Below, in pieces: positions 1 to 11,200 of a stretch of 64,000 nt of DNA (position 1 is its first letter; every line of letters starts with the position of its first letter). The stretch comes from Aradus depressus (lineage: Eukaryota > Arthropoda > Insecta > Hemiptera > Aradidae). The notes beneath the pieces are model-generated. The model worked only from the letters and a program-made list of their open reading frames with translations, was not told where the DNA came from and did no database searches. A program made the position numbers and the translations under genes. The stretch covers positions 3,855,107-3,919,106 of the forward strand of contig OY759225.1 of NCBI GenBank assembly GCA_963662175.1, written 5' to 3'.

Positions 1-1384
1 AAGACATGAATTAAGGGTGAAAACGAAATAAGATAGATAAACATGCGTGGGTGGAAATATAATATAAAACTACAGATAATAATACAATAAAAAATAAAGA
101 GTTTGGTGGCTAGAAACCAAATAAAACTAACTAAACAACCTGGCGGGTAAATGGTAATACATAACCAGAAAGTTACATGAAGGAAGGAGGTTTGTTTGGG
201 TCCTAGAAATTAGATTACTGAATCAGCATGTTTCTATATTTGGATGCCGCCCTTGCATAGTTATATATCCAATTGCAGTTAGGCCCATTCATTAAATCGA
301 TGAGTTCCCCTATCCCTAGGGTAGGTTTGCCCAGCCACCTCTGTCTGGGGGTGGACTATTGATAACACCATCTATACCAATAAAAAATAAAGAAAAACCT
401 ATGTTTTTTTAAATATTGTCAATTCCGCAAAATATAATATATGGGAGTACTTTCGGTATTGCTACCATCTTCAGCCACGATTTAACAAATACTAAATGAT
501 CTACAAAATTCAGCCCTTTCTGTCATGAATTTTAGTTTACCATGTACTGTATACACATACTCAAAAAAACTGGTCAACTGTTCGGTTGATACCGCCGAAT
601 AAAATATAAATATCGTCGACATAACGATGCATAAAGATTATTTATGATTGGAATTGTGTGTTTTTCAGGGTTGCTGTCCATAAAGATATCAGCTAGAAGA
701 GAAGATAGACTAAAGACCGTTGAGAGACATCACTTAGACAAAAAAAAATAATAATAATTCCCGTTAAATCCATCCGGTTTGTTGTATCAACTCATGGTAC
801 CGGACTGTACTTCCTCATTTCGTTTGACCTTGGAGGGATCTTACGCTAAATGACTGTACACGGTTTATGGCTATTTGCACAAAACAACTATAGATTCAAT
901 AAAAAAAAAAAATCATCATAGGACCAGAATTGTATACCATAAAATTAGTCGCAGTCTCTTTTCTACTCAAGAATTTTTACTTTATAAGATTCGCCAGTGA
1001 TTCAAATTTTATAGAAAAACTAACTAGATTTTTTTTTTTTTACAAAAACAGTTATTTTAATGTAGTCATAATTAAGCAAAAGTTTGAAAGAGCTTAAAAT
1101 GGAGGCAGTGGGCGGAGCTCTGACTCTACTTTGACATCGTAGTTGAAAATATATAGTTGTCTAGAAGATATAAGTAAGGAGCAGAATAACAGAGAGACCT
1201 AAAGATTCTATTTGCAGTCAATGCAAAGACCCTAAAAATGCAAGAATTTCTCCATACCCTCCCGATGTGCATGTATATAAACTCATTCATTCAATGCACT
1301 TTTTTATTTATTTTTTTTTTCACAATTTAATAAATAATTGTCAACTGTGGGAACACAATAAGAAAGAAAATATGATGACAGGAG
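1..1384. other. A+T-rich DNA without recognised gene
   Basis: No open frame of meaningful length and no recognisable protein motif. The only structure I see is the hairpin-like stretch near 380-510, listed separately, and several A or T runs. Confidence 0.6.
380..510 (-). repeat. Hammerhead-like hairpin element, partial copy
   Basis: On the minus strand this reads CTGAAGA, a short stem-loop (GGTA-GCAA-TACC), then GAAA (core 451-474). The same 24-base core occurs at 34251-34274 on the plus strand. Flanking sequence (AATAAAAAATAAAGAAAAAC and the run around it) also matches the 34.15-34.34 kb copy, so this looks like half of that fold-back element. Ribozyme activity is inference only. Confidence 0.5.
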
Positions 1385-1850
1385 AAGAATAAAAAAAGTC
1401 GGCAATCTTCTTCCCCAGAACGAATTAATCAATTAACTATTCGCTCCCACTCCAAAACCAGTCGACCGTTGGCACTAATATTCAACAGTGGACGTACATA
1501 GGGGCCCCTAAATTCTCATAATAAATTGTGTGTCGATAAATTCAATACATCGGTAGTTTTGGGATTTTAAGGTTGAGGCCTCTCTGATCCACCTCTTCAC
1601 TTCTGTCGATTCCGCTGAAAATTTATGTGTCGCCCTTATAGGTTTTTGAATTCACTTATGAAACTTTGCGTCGATACATTCATTACAAGGGCAGTCGATA
1701 ACGTTCTTGAGTTAGCCCTCTCCCCTAATCCCCGTCTTCCCTTTCTTCGATTTGACTGAAAATGGACAGGTGTTGTCCTTATGGGATTTTGGTCACACAT
1801 ATAAAATGTTGTGCCAATACACTCATACTATTGACAGTTGTTAGAGATTT
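1385..1850 (-). repeat. Unclassified interspersed repeat, family B
   Basis: One of about ten copies of the same repeat in this window. Its recognisable end on the minus strand reads like CTGGGGAAGTACATTGCCGG followed by TGATTCACCGACGAC in better copies. Inside are sub-repeats of roughly 120 bp with the phrases AACTGCCGATGTAATGAATG and AACCCTATAAGGACGAC. No coding capacity was recognised; class unknown. Confidence 0.5.
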
Positions 1851-2870
1851 TATGCTAAGCCACTCCTTAACTGTTGTGTGTAAGGATGGTATGTTGAGAT
1901 CGCGGTGTAATTTTATTTTTGAAACATAGTAAGAGCATTGTGTAATTGTTCGAAGTTTTATTTTGAATGGCTTGAATTCATTTCGTGTATAGGGGACTTA
2001 GCAAATCCCATAAATCCAAAAAGATCTGATAAAGGTTTTGAATACAATCAGTTTGTGGTTGAGGCAAAGTTAAGTTCGCTTGTCTTTTGAGCAGTCCAAA
2101 TCATCGTTCCATTTTTTGTGGAGTCCTAATTATCCTGTCTTGTACCAGGGACATACAAGAGCCACTACGGTTAAGGAGCGATTTGTTTTAATTTATTTTT
2201 ACCTTCCACAGACGCACATTTTTGTAAAGAAAAAATTAATATTAGACTTCAAGTTTTTTTATTTATTATTATTGTCAATTGATTATATGTAATAATTATC
2301 TCAATACCCCGTTCGCCTATCCTTTTCTAATCGATTACATCATACCGTCTTTAAGGTTTCAACTCCGAAGAGAAAGATCCTTCTATATATATACGTGTGA
2401 CTTGCCGGAAGAATGACTTGACATCATGGTTATGAGGTAATGTATTTGAAACTTGTACTCTCCTCGATTAGATCAGATAAATTTATTCAATCATAGATAT
2501 TGTAATAATAAACGGTATTTTAAAGTATTTTTTTGAAATACTGCATACATGGTAAAAAAATTGTATATATTGTAGCCATAATATAAAAATTGACATAAGT
2601 AAGCTTCAGATGAGACTATTCTATATGAGACTATTCCTGGGCAACACCGTCTACAATAAATCTGAATTCATAAGTGAGATATTTCGATTTTTGGTTGTGA
2701 CATTTTCAAGTAATTAAGCACATTACTTTCGAAACTATTTATCTCCCAATTGATCCCAAGTCATCGACTTAAATCTTATTAACGTTTCGGGGCATATCTT
2801 CCCTTCTCAGTATCAAAAATGTTTTTGTTTAAACTAAAATCAGTATTCATATACAATATGTTACACACGT
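1851..2870. other. No recognised feature
   Basis: A+T-rich sequence. A short open frame at 2080-2292 has no recognisable motif and looks like chance. Confidence 0.5.
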
Positions 2871-2873
2871 CAG

Positions 2874-3290
2874 TTATTGTGACTGATACCAGAGCGCTAT
2901 TTCGTTCTTCTGGTATACATGAGTCCGACGAGTACCTGATGTACAGGTCGCTTAACGTCGCATCCGAAGGACAGCGTGCTTGTATTATGATACATATATA
3001 ATATGGTTCGAAATGCGACCGAGGCCCTTCGGTTTTTCATCTGAAAAGTGAAAGAACCTTGAGCACGCTGTCCTTCGGATAGGACGTTAAGCGATGCTCC
3101 GAAGCCTGTGCCATGTCAGGTACTCGACAAAGAACCCCTTACTCTAGATGAATAAACCCCTGGGTAGGCCAAATTTAGGACTTCCACAGTAAGTCGAACT
3201 CATTTCCACCAGAGCAATTAAAGTGCTCTCTGGTAATAGGCGATATAACCTCGTAGTTAAAGCCCGGGCATGAGTCACAATAACTAACTG
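2874..3290. repeat. Two SINE fragments in inverted orientation
   Basis: 2874-2990 is the minus-strand version and 3005-3290 the plus-strand version of the window's tRNA-derived SINE body (landmarks GTCCTTCGGATGGGACGTTA, TCAGGTACTCGTTAAAGAC, AGCGCTCTGGTAGTAGGCGA). Back to back they could fold on each other. Neither fragment keeps an intact tRNA-like head. Confidence 0.65.
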
Positions 3291-3824
3291 ACGAATGAAC
3301 ACACATGATACGTCTACAGAACAGTAGACCAGTGTAACCAGTAAATAATGTTTTTCTCTGCATAGCTACTTATCTCCAAATGTCTCGGGGGACACTACGC
3401 ATTCTCATTATACCTTTTCATAAAAAATATTTATCCTTTACCAAGTTTTAAGCAGTTTATCCGGTAACTATAGGAATTAGGTCATCAGGTAATTACTAAT
3501 TTCCACTGAAAGTACTGAATATTATGTTTTAAAGTGTTGAAGGATGAAAGAGATGTACATTCGACGTCGATAATCCATTATTATGTTTTAAATAGACTTA
3601 TGTTGTTCTTCCAGGCAGACACAGATATATATTTTATTTCAAATTGTTATCACGTTTCAAGGTTCATTTTAACTGTCCTACAGCTGTTTAAGGTGCAGTC
3701 AGTGTTGATTGGGAAGCGACGCTAGACTTTAAAACAGTGTGGATAGTAGATCATCAATACAGTACATCCCCAGCTCTGCGTAGAATAGGGGAAGGTATAT
3801 AATTAGTCAGAAACTTGATGTTGT

Positions 3825-4145
3825 ATTTTCACCGGGATTTCATGTTTACCAACCTATATGCACGATAACTCTCGGTAGAATGAACATATCGACACGAAAT
3901 TTAATATGTATATGCAGAATCTCATAAACACGAAACCTACTAATTTTCAGCAGAAAGGGGCAAAGGGAGGTCAACTAAAAAATTCTAATATCTGCCGATG
4001 TAATAAACTTATCAACAAGAAATCTCATGAGGCTCCAGAAGACATTGAATTTCGGCGAGATTTGAGGGAGAGTGAAAGCATACTGATTACAAAAAATTCG
4101 ACCTGGGGAAGTATATAGTCAGTGATTCATCCATCGATGACTTTC
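3825..4145 (+). repeat. Family B repeat copy
   Basis: Contains the family landmarks: GGTAGAATGAACATATCGAC, AATTTTCAGC, a TGCCGATGTAATAAAC variant, and the end CTGGGGAAGTATATAGTCAG then TGATTCAT. Diverged copy; no coding sequence. Confidence 0.5.
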
Positions 4146-4437
4146 TTTTAAAGATAAGGAATATATTTTAAGATATTTTTATTTTATTTTTTTCGCTGCC
4201 ATAAAACACTTAATATCAACGACTCATTTGGGAAAAGAAAGTTTTTGTTTTTTTTCAGATAAATAAAGTAATTTTTTATCAAAACCTCATCAGATCTGTA
4301 AACACAAATACTTACGAATAAAATTATTTCTTTAACTAAATACCGATGAAATATTTAGCTTCATGAAGAATGTCAGATAACACAACTATCTGTTTGTTTG
4401 CAGAGTCTTTAGGCTTTATAACTGAAAAAATTCTCGT

Positions 4438-5225
4438 TCACTCACCGACAATGAACATCCCCAGCACGAAATAGTAAATTAAGTTTCCGCGCTCCCAATA
4501 CATAAAAAAAATAGAGTGAATCATTAGCAATGTACTTCCCCATACGAATTAATCAATTGTTTTCGCTCTCCCTCTAAAACCAATAAACAGTTTTGGCCAA
4601 AAATCAATAGTTGATTTACACAGGGACTTCTGAATCTTTATATTAAATTGTGTGTCGATAAATTCATTATATCGGCAGTTATTGGGGTTTTGAGTTGAAT
4701 CCCTCCCTTCCGATCTGCCGAATTCGCCGAAAATAAATATTTGTCGTCCTAACAGTTCAAATTTAAATATGTATCGAAATGTATTAATTTTTTTGTTAAA
4801 GCCCCCTTCCCTATTGGCTGAAAATAAATAGATGTCGTCTTTACAGGTTTCTGGATACATATACATATATATATATATATATAAATCAACCCGGCCGAGG
4901 CCCTTAGTTTATTTTATCTGGGAGGTCCTTCGGATGGGACGTTAAGCGATGGTCCCGAGCCTGTACGATGTCAGATACTCATTAAAGGCCCCTACCCAGG
5001 GTGAATAAAACTTTAGAGTAGGCAAAATTTAGGATTCCGATAGAAGAGTCGGACTCATGTCCATCAGATTGACGAAAGAGCGCTCTGGTAATAGGCGATG
5101 ATCTCTTAGTTAAAAGCCCGGGCATGAGTCATAATAACTATTAAAAAAAATTCGTGTCAATACATTCATTCTATCAGGAGTCTTCAGTTTTTTTTTTCAC
5201 CTAAATCAAGGTGTCGAAGAAAATG
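4438..5225 (-). repeat. Family B repeat interrupted by a SINE
   Basis: 4438-4860 and 5145-5225 are minus-strand family B sequence. A plus-strand SINE copy lies between them at about 4884-5140, suggesting the SINE inserted later. The SINE part has CCTTCGGATGGGACGTTAAG and ends with GCCCGGGCATGAGTCATAAT; its tRNA-like head is missing. Confidence 0.55.
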
Positions 5226-5969
5226 AAATTCTGGCCGATTACATATTTTCTCCTTTACTTGGAAGAGCTGGAGAAAATAGAATTATATTCTCGACTACTA
5301 TAATTGGTATTTTGTAGTTATTATAATGATGAATTTGAGAGACGAAATTAGGTGTATTTACTCAAGCGGAATTTATTAACGAAAAAAAAATAAAGATAAG
5401 GCCCCCCCTTCTTTTACGACTCACGTCTGTAAAGAAGCTCAATTAGGTTCCGTTGGTTGTGTTCTATAATGCCATGGAACTAAACTATAATTATAATTCA
5501 ACATATACAGAGAAACTATTAAAAATATAGACCACACAGAATACGTCATTTGTTCTACAAATATATCGTAAAGGGGTCTCGTCAAATGAGGAAACTGCCG
5601 TATCTTAATGCTAATCGCGAACTTAATCTGTAAAATATGTTTTCATACCAAATTTCAATCCTCGATGGTCCGTAATTTATCACTTTCATTTTCTGTCACT
5701 ACATTATTCAAAATTTCTTAAACATTTGAGATGTATTTTGAGAATAATGTCAAAAACAATTTTATAGATAATCCTCACTCAAATTTGGAAAATAATTCAT
5801 TTAATTTGTTATTTTGAAAATCGGGGGAAAAACGTCGATGCCTTTTTTAAAAACTGGTATTCTTTTTATCCTGATAACAATGTTGCGTTTTTAAATTGTA
5901 CTAAACACCCAAATGCTATGTTTAAACCAACTACATACCAGAAACTGTATGTCGTTAAACTTGTTTGTT
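5226..5969. other. No recognised feature
   Basis: A+T-rich. I looked here on the minus strand for further ceramide synthase exons and found none. Confidence 0.5.
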
Positions 5970-6260
5970 ATTGTGACTCATGCCCGGGCTTCAACTACGA
6001 GGTCATATCGCCTACTACCAGAGCTACTCATTCGTCACTGGTGGACATGAGCCCGACTCTACTATGTCCTAAATTTTGCTTACCATAAATTGGTTATCAC
6101 CTAGGGTAGGGACCTTAACGAGTACTTGACATCGAATAGGCTCGCTCAACGTTCCATCCGAAGGAATGCTCAAGTTTATTTTGCCTCGGCCGGGTTTTGA
6201 ACCTGCGTTCTTGAACTCAGTAAGCAAGCACGCATACCACTGAGCTACCGGCGTCTTCCG
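5970..6260 (-). repeat. tRNA-derived SINE, near-complete
   Basis: Minus-strand copy. Read on that strand it begins with GCCGGTAGCTCAGTGGTATG (A-box-like), carries a GGTTCAAAACCCGGCCGAGG B-box-like part, the CCTTCGGATGGAACGTTGAG centre, and ends in GCCCGGGCATGAGTCACAAT. Several point differences from the consensus of the other copies. Confidence 0.7.
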
Positions 6261-6515
6261 TTAAACTTGTTAATAACAATTATCATTATTTTTTTGTAAT
6301 CCTTCGAGAATTGTCTATTATGTTTTTTAATAAACTAGTTTGAACCACTTGGCGTTTGAATTTGTCTAACTGCGCCGCGTCTAGAAAAATTTGTCTAACC
6401 TGTTACATAGATCAAGAACATGAGAAATAAATAAATAGTTTCTGGGCCTATTTTTATAATATTTCTTATTTTTACAAAACAACACTGCATAGTTAGTACA
6501 CTTTAGCAAACATAC

Positions 6516-6624
6516 CTGATGAGGATAGTGTGTCCAACTCTCGTCGATGTTCCAAAGCCAAGCTTTATCCCATAAGCAGCACACACCGTAAATGAACGAA
6601 TAGGTATAATACAGACATCTCCAA
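6516..6624 (-). CDS. schlank: Ceramide synthase exon 3 (start of TLC domain)
   Basis: Acceptor TTATTCTAG before 6624 and donor GTATGT after 6516. The 36 codons match the conserved CERS segment that starts the TLC domain (SWRCLYYT..., YPHQ). Ends in phase 0. Confidence 0.9.
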
Positions 6625-7415
6625 CTAGAATAAGAACAAAAAAAAAACAAGATCAATAACTAGAGAATATGATAAGAAAGAAAGACAATGATAAATGACT
6701 TTGCAAGAGACGGATCAATATATGTACATTGTTGGCAAAAGTGAAGCAACAAATACATTATTGTTAAACAAATAAAATAACTTTAATAATCTTAACCTGT
6801 TTTCACAAAATTTGATGAGTGTGGACGGCTTTTCTTGAGCACGACGTAAACGAAGCCATCTCTCAACTTGCCTTTCTGTCATATCTGACTGTTTGGCAAT
6901 ACTCGTTACTTCTTTATATTTCATTTTGTTGTTCGATTTATAAGCTTTCTCCAGTAGTTCGTTACTAGGTGCTTTCTTGGGTTTTGATCCTTTGATGCCC
7001 AGTGATATTCCGAAAGGTGCAAAAACATACCTAACAAAAACAAAAGTAAGGACAATTTGAAAATTATTATCAATTATCTATTTCGTTATCTTGTATAAAA
7101 AATCTGAAAAAAATGTTCAGACCTCATGGGTACTCATAATTGGACTCTATTAGTGTAGCTTAGATGAACAACTTATAAAAAGTAGCTTTTCTGACATTTG
7201 AAAAAATAAGATAAGAAAAAGATAACATTCACTTACCATTCAAGGACGTAACGTAAGAAAAGCATCCCAAAAGCCATAGGTAACGGATAGTATAAATGTC
7301 TATGATCAGTATATTGAATTTTATCATTCGGCTCCAAGTCAGCCCATGTGATATTGGGAGGCAACCAAACACTTGGGCTCCAAAAGGAGTCCAATGCGCT
7401 TCTTATTATATTCAT
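6516..7415 (-). CDS. schlank: Ceramide synthase (Lag1/schlank type), 5' coding exons 1-3
   Basis: Ceramide synthases are multi-pass ER proteins that N-acylate sphingoid bases with fatty acyl-CoA. Three minus-strand exons splice in frame: 7415-7237, 7030-6797 and 6624-6516, giving 174 residues. The N-terminus WLPPNITWADL followed by a membrane stretch (YPLPMAFGMLFLRYVLE) is typical. Exon 2 holds the Hox-like domain (about residues 76-135, with TERQVERWLRLRRAQEKPS). Exon 3 opens the TLC region with SWRCLYYTYSFIYG, LWDKAWLWN and YPHQ. I chose the ATG at 7415; the frame is open a little further upstream but has no ATG there. The catalytic HH motif and the rest of the TLC domain should follow in later exons, which I could not find left of 6516; the gene is therefore partial here. 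Family assignment is firm; the symbol is the Drosophila name. Confidence 0.9.
6797..7030 (-). CDS. schlank: Ceramide synthase exon 2 (homeobox-like domain)
   Basis: Acceptor TTGTTAG precedes 7030; donor GTTAAG follows 6797. Encodes a basic linker (GIKGSKPKKAP) and the Hox-like helix region ending KFCENR. In this family the domain is linked to nuclear or regulatory roles in flies; that part is family knowledge, not visible here. Confidence 0.9.
7237..7415 (-). CDS. schlank: Ceramide synthase exon 1
   Basis: Encodes residues 1-59 plus two bases of a Trp codon. The donor is GTAAGT on the minus strand (7236-7231). Contains the first luminal segment and first membrane helix. Confidence 0.85.
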
Positions 7416-8124
7416 TATATTTAGAATATCATCCAATACAATAAACTTATATTAGAAATGTAAAAATGTAACACTATCAATACCAACCGCTCGTATGACT
7501 AATCTAACCAACCGCGATCCTGTAACACTCCCTCTTCACTGACACTAAACATGACCGCCAACAAAATTGCAGTAATTGGTACAAATAAATAAAATTGTAA
7601 ATAAACTATTACAATTAATTTAATTTTTCTTATTTACCCAGAAATAGTTTCATTTTTTGAAAATAACTTAATAGACTTCTCGTTTCTGATATTTAAAAAA
7701 AAAGTTCAAACCTGAAATTAATTTTTCTTTATTTTTTTAAATTTTGACATTAAAAATTTGTAGTCTAGTTATTATTTGAAAAAAATTCTCGATACTAAAT
7801 CTGATCATTTTAGAATATATACTGTTTATTATTCATTGGCAGACTTTACAGGTGGTGTTCATCTATTTAGCCATCATTACTGAAGAAAACAAATGTACCT
7901 GATGGTTCCGAGGCAGAGTTACTTTATAGGTCAAGTTAAATGAACGCAATTTAATATATTTTAATCTTTTGAAACTAGCCAGCATGTTTCTACAGTTGTC
8001 TAGTTTAAACACCCTAAATTTATTTATTTCGTTTGTCAATAATTGTTGAATATTGTTAAAATAATATTTTTCAATCAAAGTTCCGTTACTACAATAATGT
8101 AATTCGCTTAAAATTTTTATTTAA
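7416..8124. promoter_or_regulatory. Shared 5' region between ceramide synthase and EAF
   Basis: The two start codons face away from each other about 709 bp apart, so this interval must hold both 5' UTRs and probably a bidirectional promoter. I see no clear TATA box. It is A+T rich, and 5' UTR introns cannot be excluded. Confidence 0.5.
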
Positions 8125-8218
8125 ATGGCGGAAAAGCTCGGTCTAGGCCCCGAAGTTCGGGAATTGAAAATAGGGGATAGTTTCTCAAGTAACAAAGTTG
8201 CATTCCATACCCTCAGAT
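8125..8218 (+). CDS. Eaf: EAF exon 1
   Basis: Encodes MAEKLGLGPEVREL through FHTLR plus one base of the next Tyr codon. Donor GTAAGT. Confidence 0.93.
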
Positions 8219-11200
8219 GTAAGTACAATCTTGCCATATGTAACCTGTTATTCACTTGCGTGCTGTATACTTTTTATTGTCATGTATGAAAACAAAGTCT
8301 ATACAATGTTTTAAATGATAATTTAAAAGTTATTAAAATAACTAGTTGCTATAATATGTATTGTTTGCCATTTTTGGTGATGTGTCGGTTTGACCATGGA
8401 AGTTGAGACAATACATTTTTACAGATGACTTTAAACCTGCCAGTGTTGTTTCTGCAAGTAAACATGCCTCTATTGAAGTTGGATCTAACCATCAAATAAC
8501 AGTTACTCATTTGGAAACGGCTGGTGCTCATCAGACTGTCTTCAAAGGGTCTCAACGTCCTTATCAAAAAGAATGTGTTCTTATCATCGATCGTGCAACA
8601 GGAGAAATTACCTTAGAAAAATTGTCCACAAACATTCAATTAAAGAAAACACGGTAAGATCTATATTATATTTATTATTACTAAATGTGTAATTGAGTAA
8701 CGACTTTCTCCCTTTAATTATGATCACTGCCCTATTTCCTTTCAATAATACTTTTTTCTTCACATAGATACGTTTTTATATTTGAATTATTCTGTGAAAT
8801 TATATATAAGACGGCAAATTTAGTCATTTAATATCTCGAGTATTTAACTCACATTAAGGTTTTCATTATAAAAGTTTATAGTGACCAGTGGAATATTGAC
8901 ATTGTCCTTAATTTTTCATTATTTCTCAAAAATATGATAAATTTGTTATTTGAAACAGAAAATGATAGTTGGAGTATTTCTATTCATTTATTGTCAACGA
9001 ATCGCCTAGAGTTGCTTGGATAAAAATAAAAAATAAGTGAAAATAGGTTCTGAAATGCGTCCTTCAAGGGTTTCAGACGAATAACCTCAAAAAACAACAT
9101 TTTGCTACATATCTCGGTTTAGAATAAATAAAATTAAAAACAATCTTGATTCAAAAGTGTAGATATATTCATTATTTTGGGGGTTGGGTGCAATTTATTG
9201 AATAATTTATAAGAATAAAGATGTCGAATATTTATCTCCTTTTAAAGATCTCCCAGAAAGATTTGTCATGTTACATTTTTGATATTTCAACGTTTCAAAA
9301 TGGCGACTCTTTGAAATATACTTTCCCTCTTTGAAATATGATATTTACTTTATAATAATTTAAATATTATAATAAAGTCCTTTCATATGATGTGTGACAA
9401 GACCAATTTTAGCCAAATGTGGGGCCTAGACTCTCTCCCATAAATAATTTGTGTACAAATAATAATGTGTGGTTGTCTCAATAAGTTATGGAGGCCGAGT
9501 AGTTTGACATTTTGAAGGTCTTACTGAACTGTACAACTTTTACCGTGCCAGGGGTGGCAGCAATAGCTCTACTGTAGGAGTCACGAATTTTTTCTTTACG
9601 CAGGTTTAGTTAACTAAGGTAGAGAGGTTTTTAACGAGTGCCCGACATCGCACAGTCTTGGGACCATCACTTAACGTCCCATTCGAAGGACATCGTGCTA
9701 AAGAATTTTTTCATCTCCCAGATAAATTTAGAAAAACCCTAAGGGCCTCGGTCGGGTTTCAAACCCGCGATTTTGAGCTCAGCAGGCTAGGACGTTACCT
9801 CTGAGCTATCCCACAGATTAACACTGCCGTAATTTTTACATGGTACGGGTAATCGCCGAACCTTTCAGACAAAAATATTAGAAAATTTCTTAAAAATGGA
9901 GTGTAATTCGACCCCCATTCATTACTTCAGACGTTTGTGACAACCACACACGTAAATATGCCATTTTCGGGAGAGAGAGCTACTAACTTTGCTAAATGTG
10001 GTCTGGAAAACTAATTTCGAGGGCTTTTACAACCAGGAATGTTGAGGCTTGAAGAGGACCCCCCCACTCACACAATATTTTCAATATATCTATTTTTTGT
10101 TAGTATCTTACTCTTTTGTTGATTATTCTTTCGACATTGCTTTGGAAAAAAGGTATATATGTTGACTCAATAAAAATCTTTGGGACTAAGTTTTATTATT
10201 ATTTTATACTTATTACTAAATTAGCTGGAGTTGTCCAGGAGCATTTAAACTACTGTAATAAAGTAATATAATTATAAAATATTTATAAATAAAGTATAAG
10301 TAGTACCTACCTATAATATTAGGAATTTTATATTCACGTATCTTCCATCATTTATTTAAATATTATTTTTTATCTCATACATATGTGTTTGTATTTTAAG
10401 ATCGGTTGTTATATATATTTTATTAGTACAAAATCGTTTGTTATGGTTTATCATAAATAAATATTATTATTATTATTGTTAAACATGTTTTTTTTTTTAA
10501 ATTTTTAGACAAGAATCTCACAGGCCGTCTTCAAACTTCAATTCGTCATCCGGTCGACCTCCGACCCCTGTCGAAAAGAAGCCCTCCCCTCCACAAACGA
10601 ACAACAATCGCCATCGGAGCAGTAAATCGTCCAATACGAGTATGAGACACTCGCCTCTCCAGTCATCTCCATCCTACCCACACAGAAGTCCGACAATACC
10701 CCACGTCTATCACAAGTCACCGCCCCAGGTTCACATCACTAGTTCCAGGTGAGACCATTACAACTGTTAGTGCAAGTCGCAGCACTCATTTTCAATGAAG
10801 TGTATGCAATTAAGTCAAAAAATAAGATATTTCTAACTATGAGGTCATATCGCCTACTACCAGAGCGCTCTTTCGTCACTCTGGTCGACATGATCCCGAC
10901 TCTACTGTGGGAGTCTTCAATTTTGCCTACCCTAAATTATTATTCACCTAGGATATGAGTCTTTAACGAGTACCTGACATCGTACAGGCTCGATACCATC
11001 GCTTAATGTCCCATTCGAAGGACGGCATGCTTAAGTTTATTTTACCTCCCAGATAAAATAAACTAAGGGCCTCGGTCGCGTTTCGAACCCACGATCTTGA
11101 GCTCAGAAGGCAAGCACGCATACCACTGAGCTACCGGCGCCCTCTATTTCTTATATATATATTTTTTAAATTATCAAATATTAATATAAAACATAAAATT

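Noticed and set aside
2861..2990. Coding exon in ORF 2819-3001
   Set aside because: The sequence is an antisense SINE fragment.
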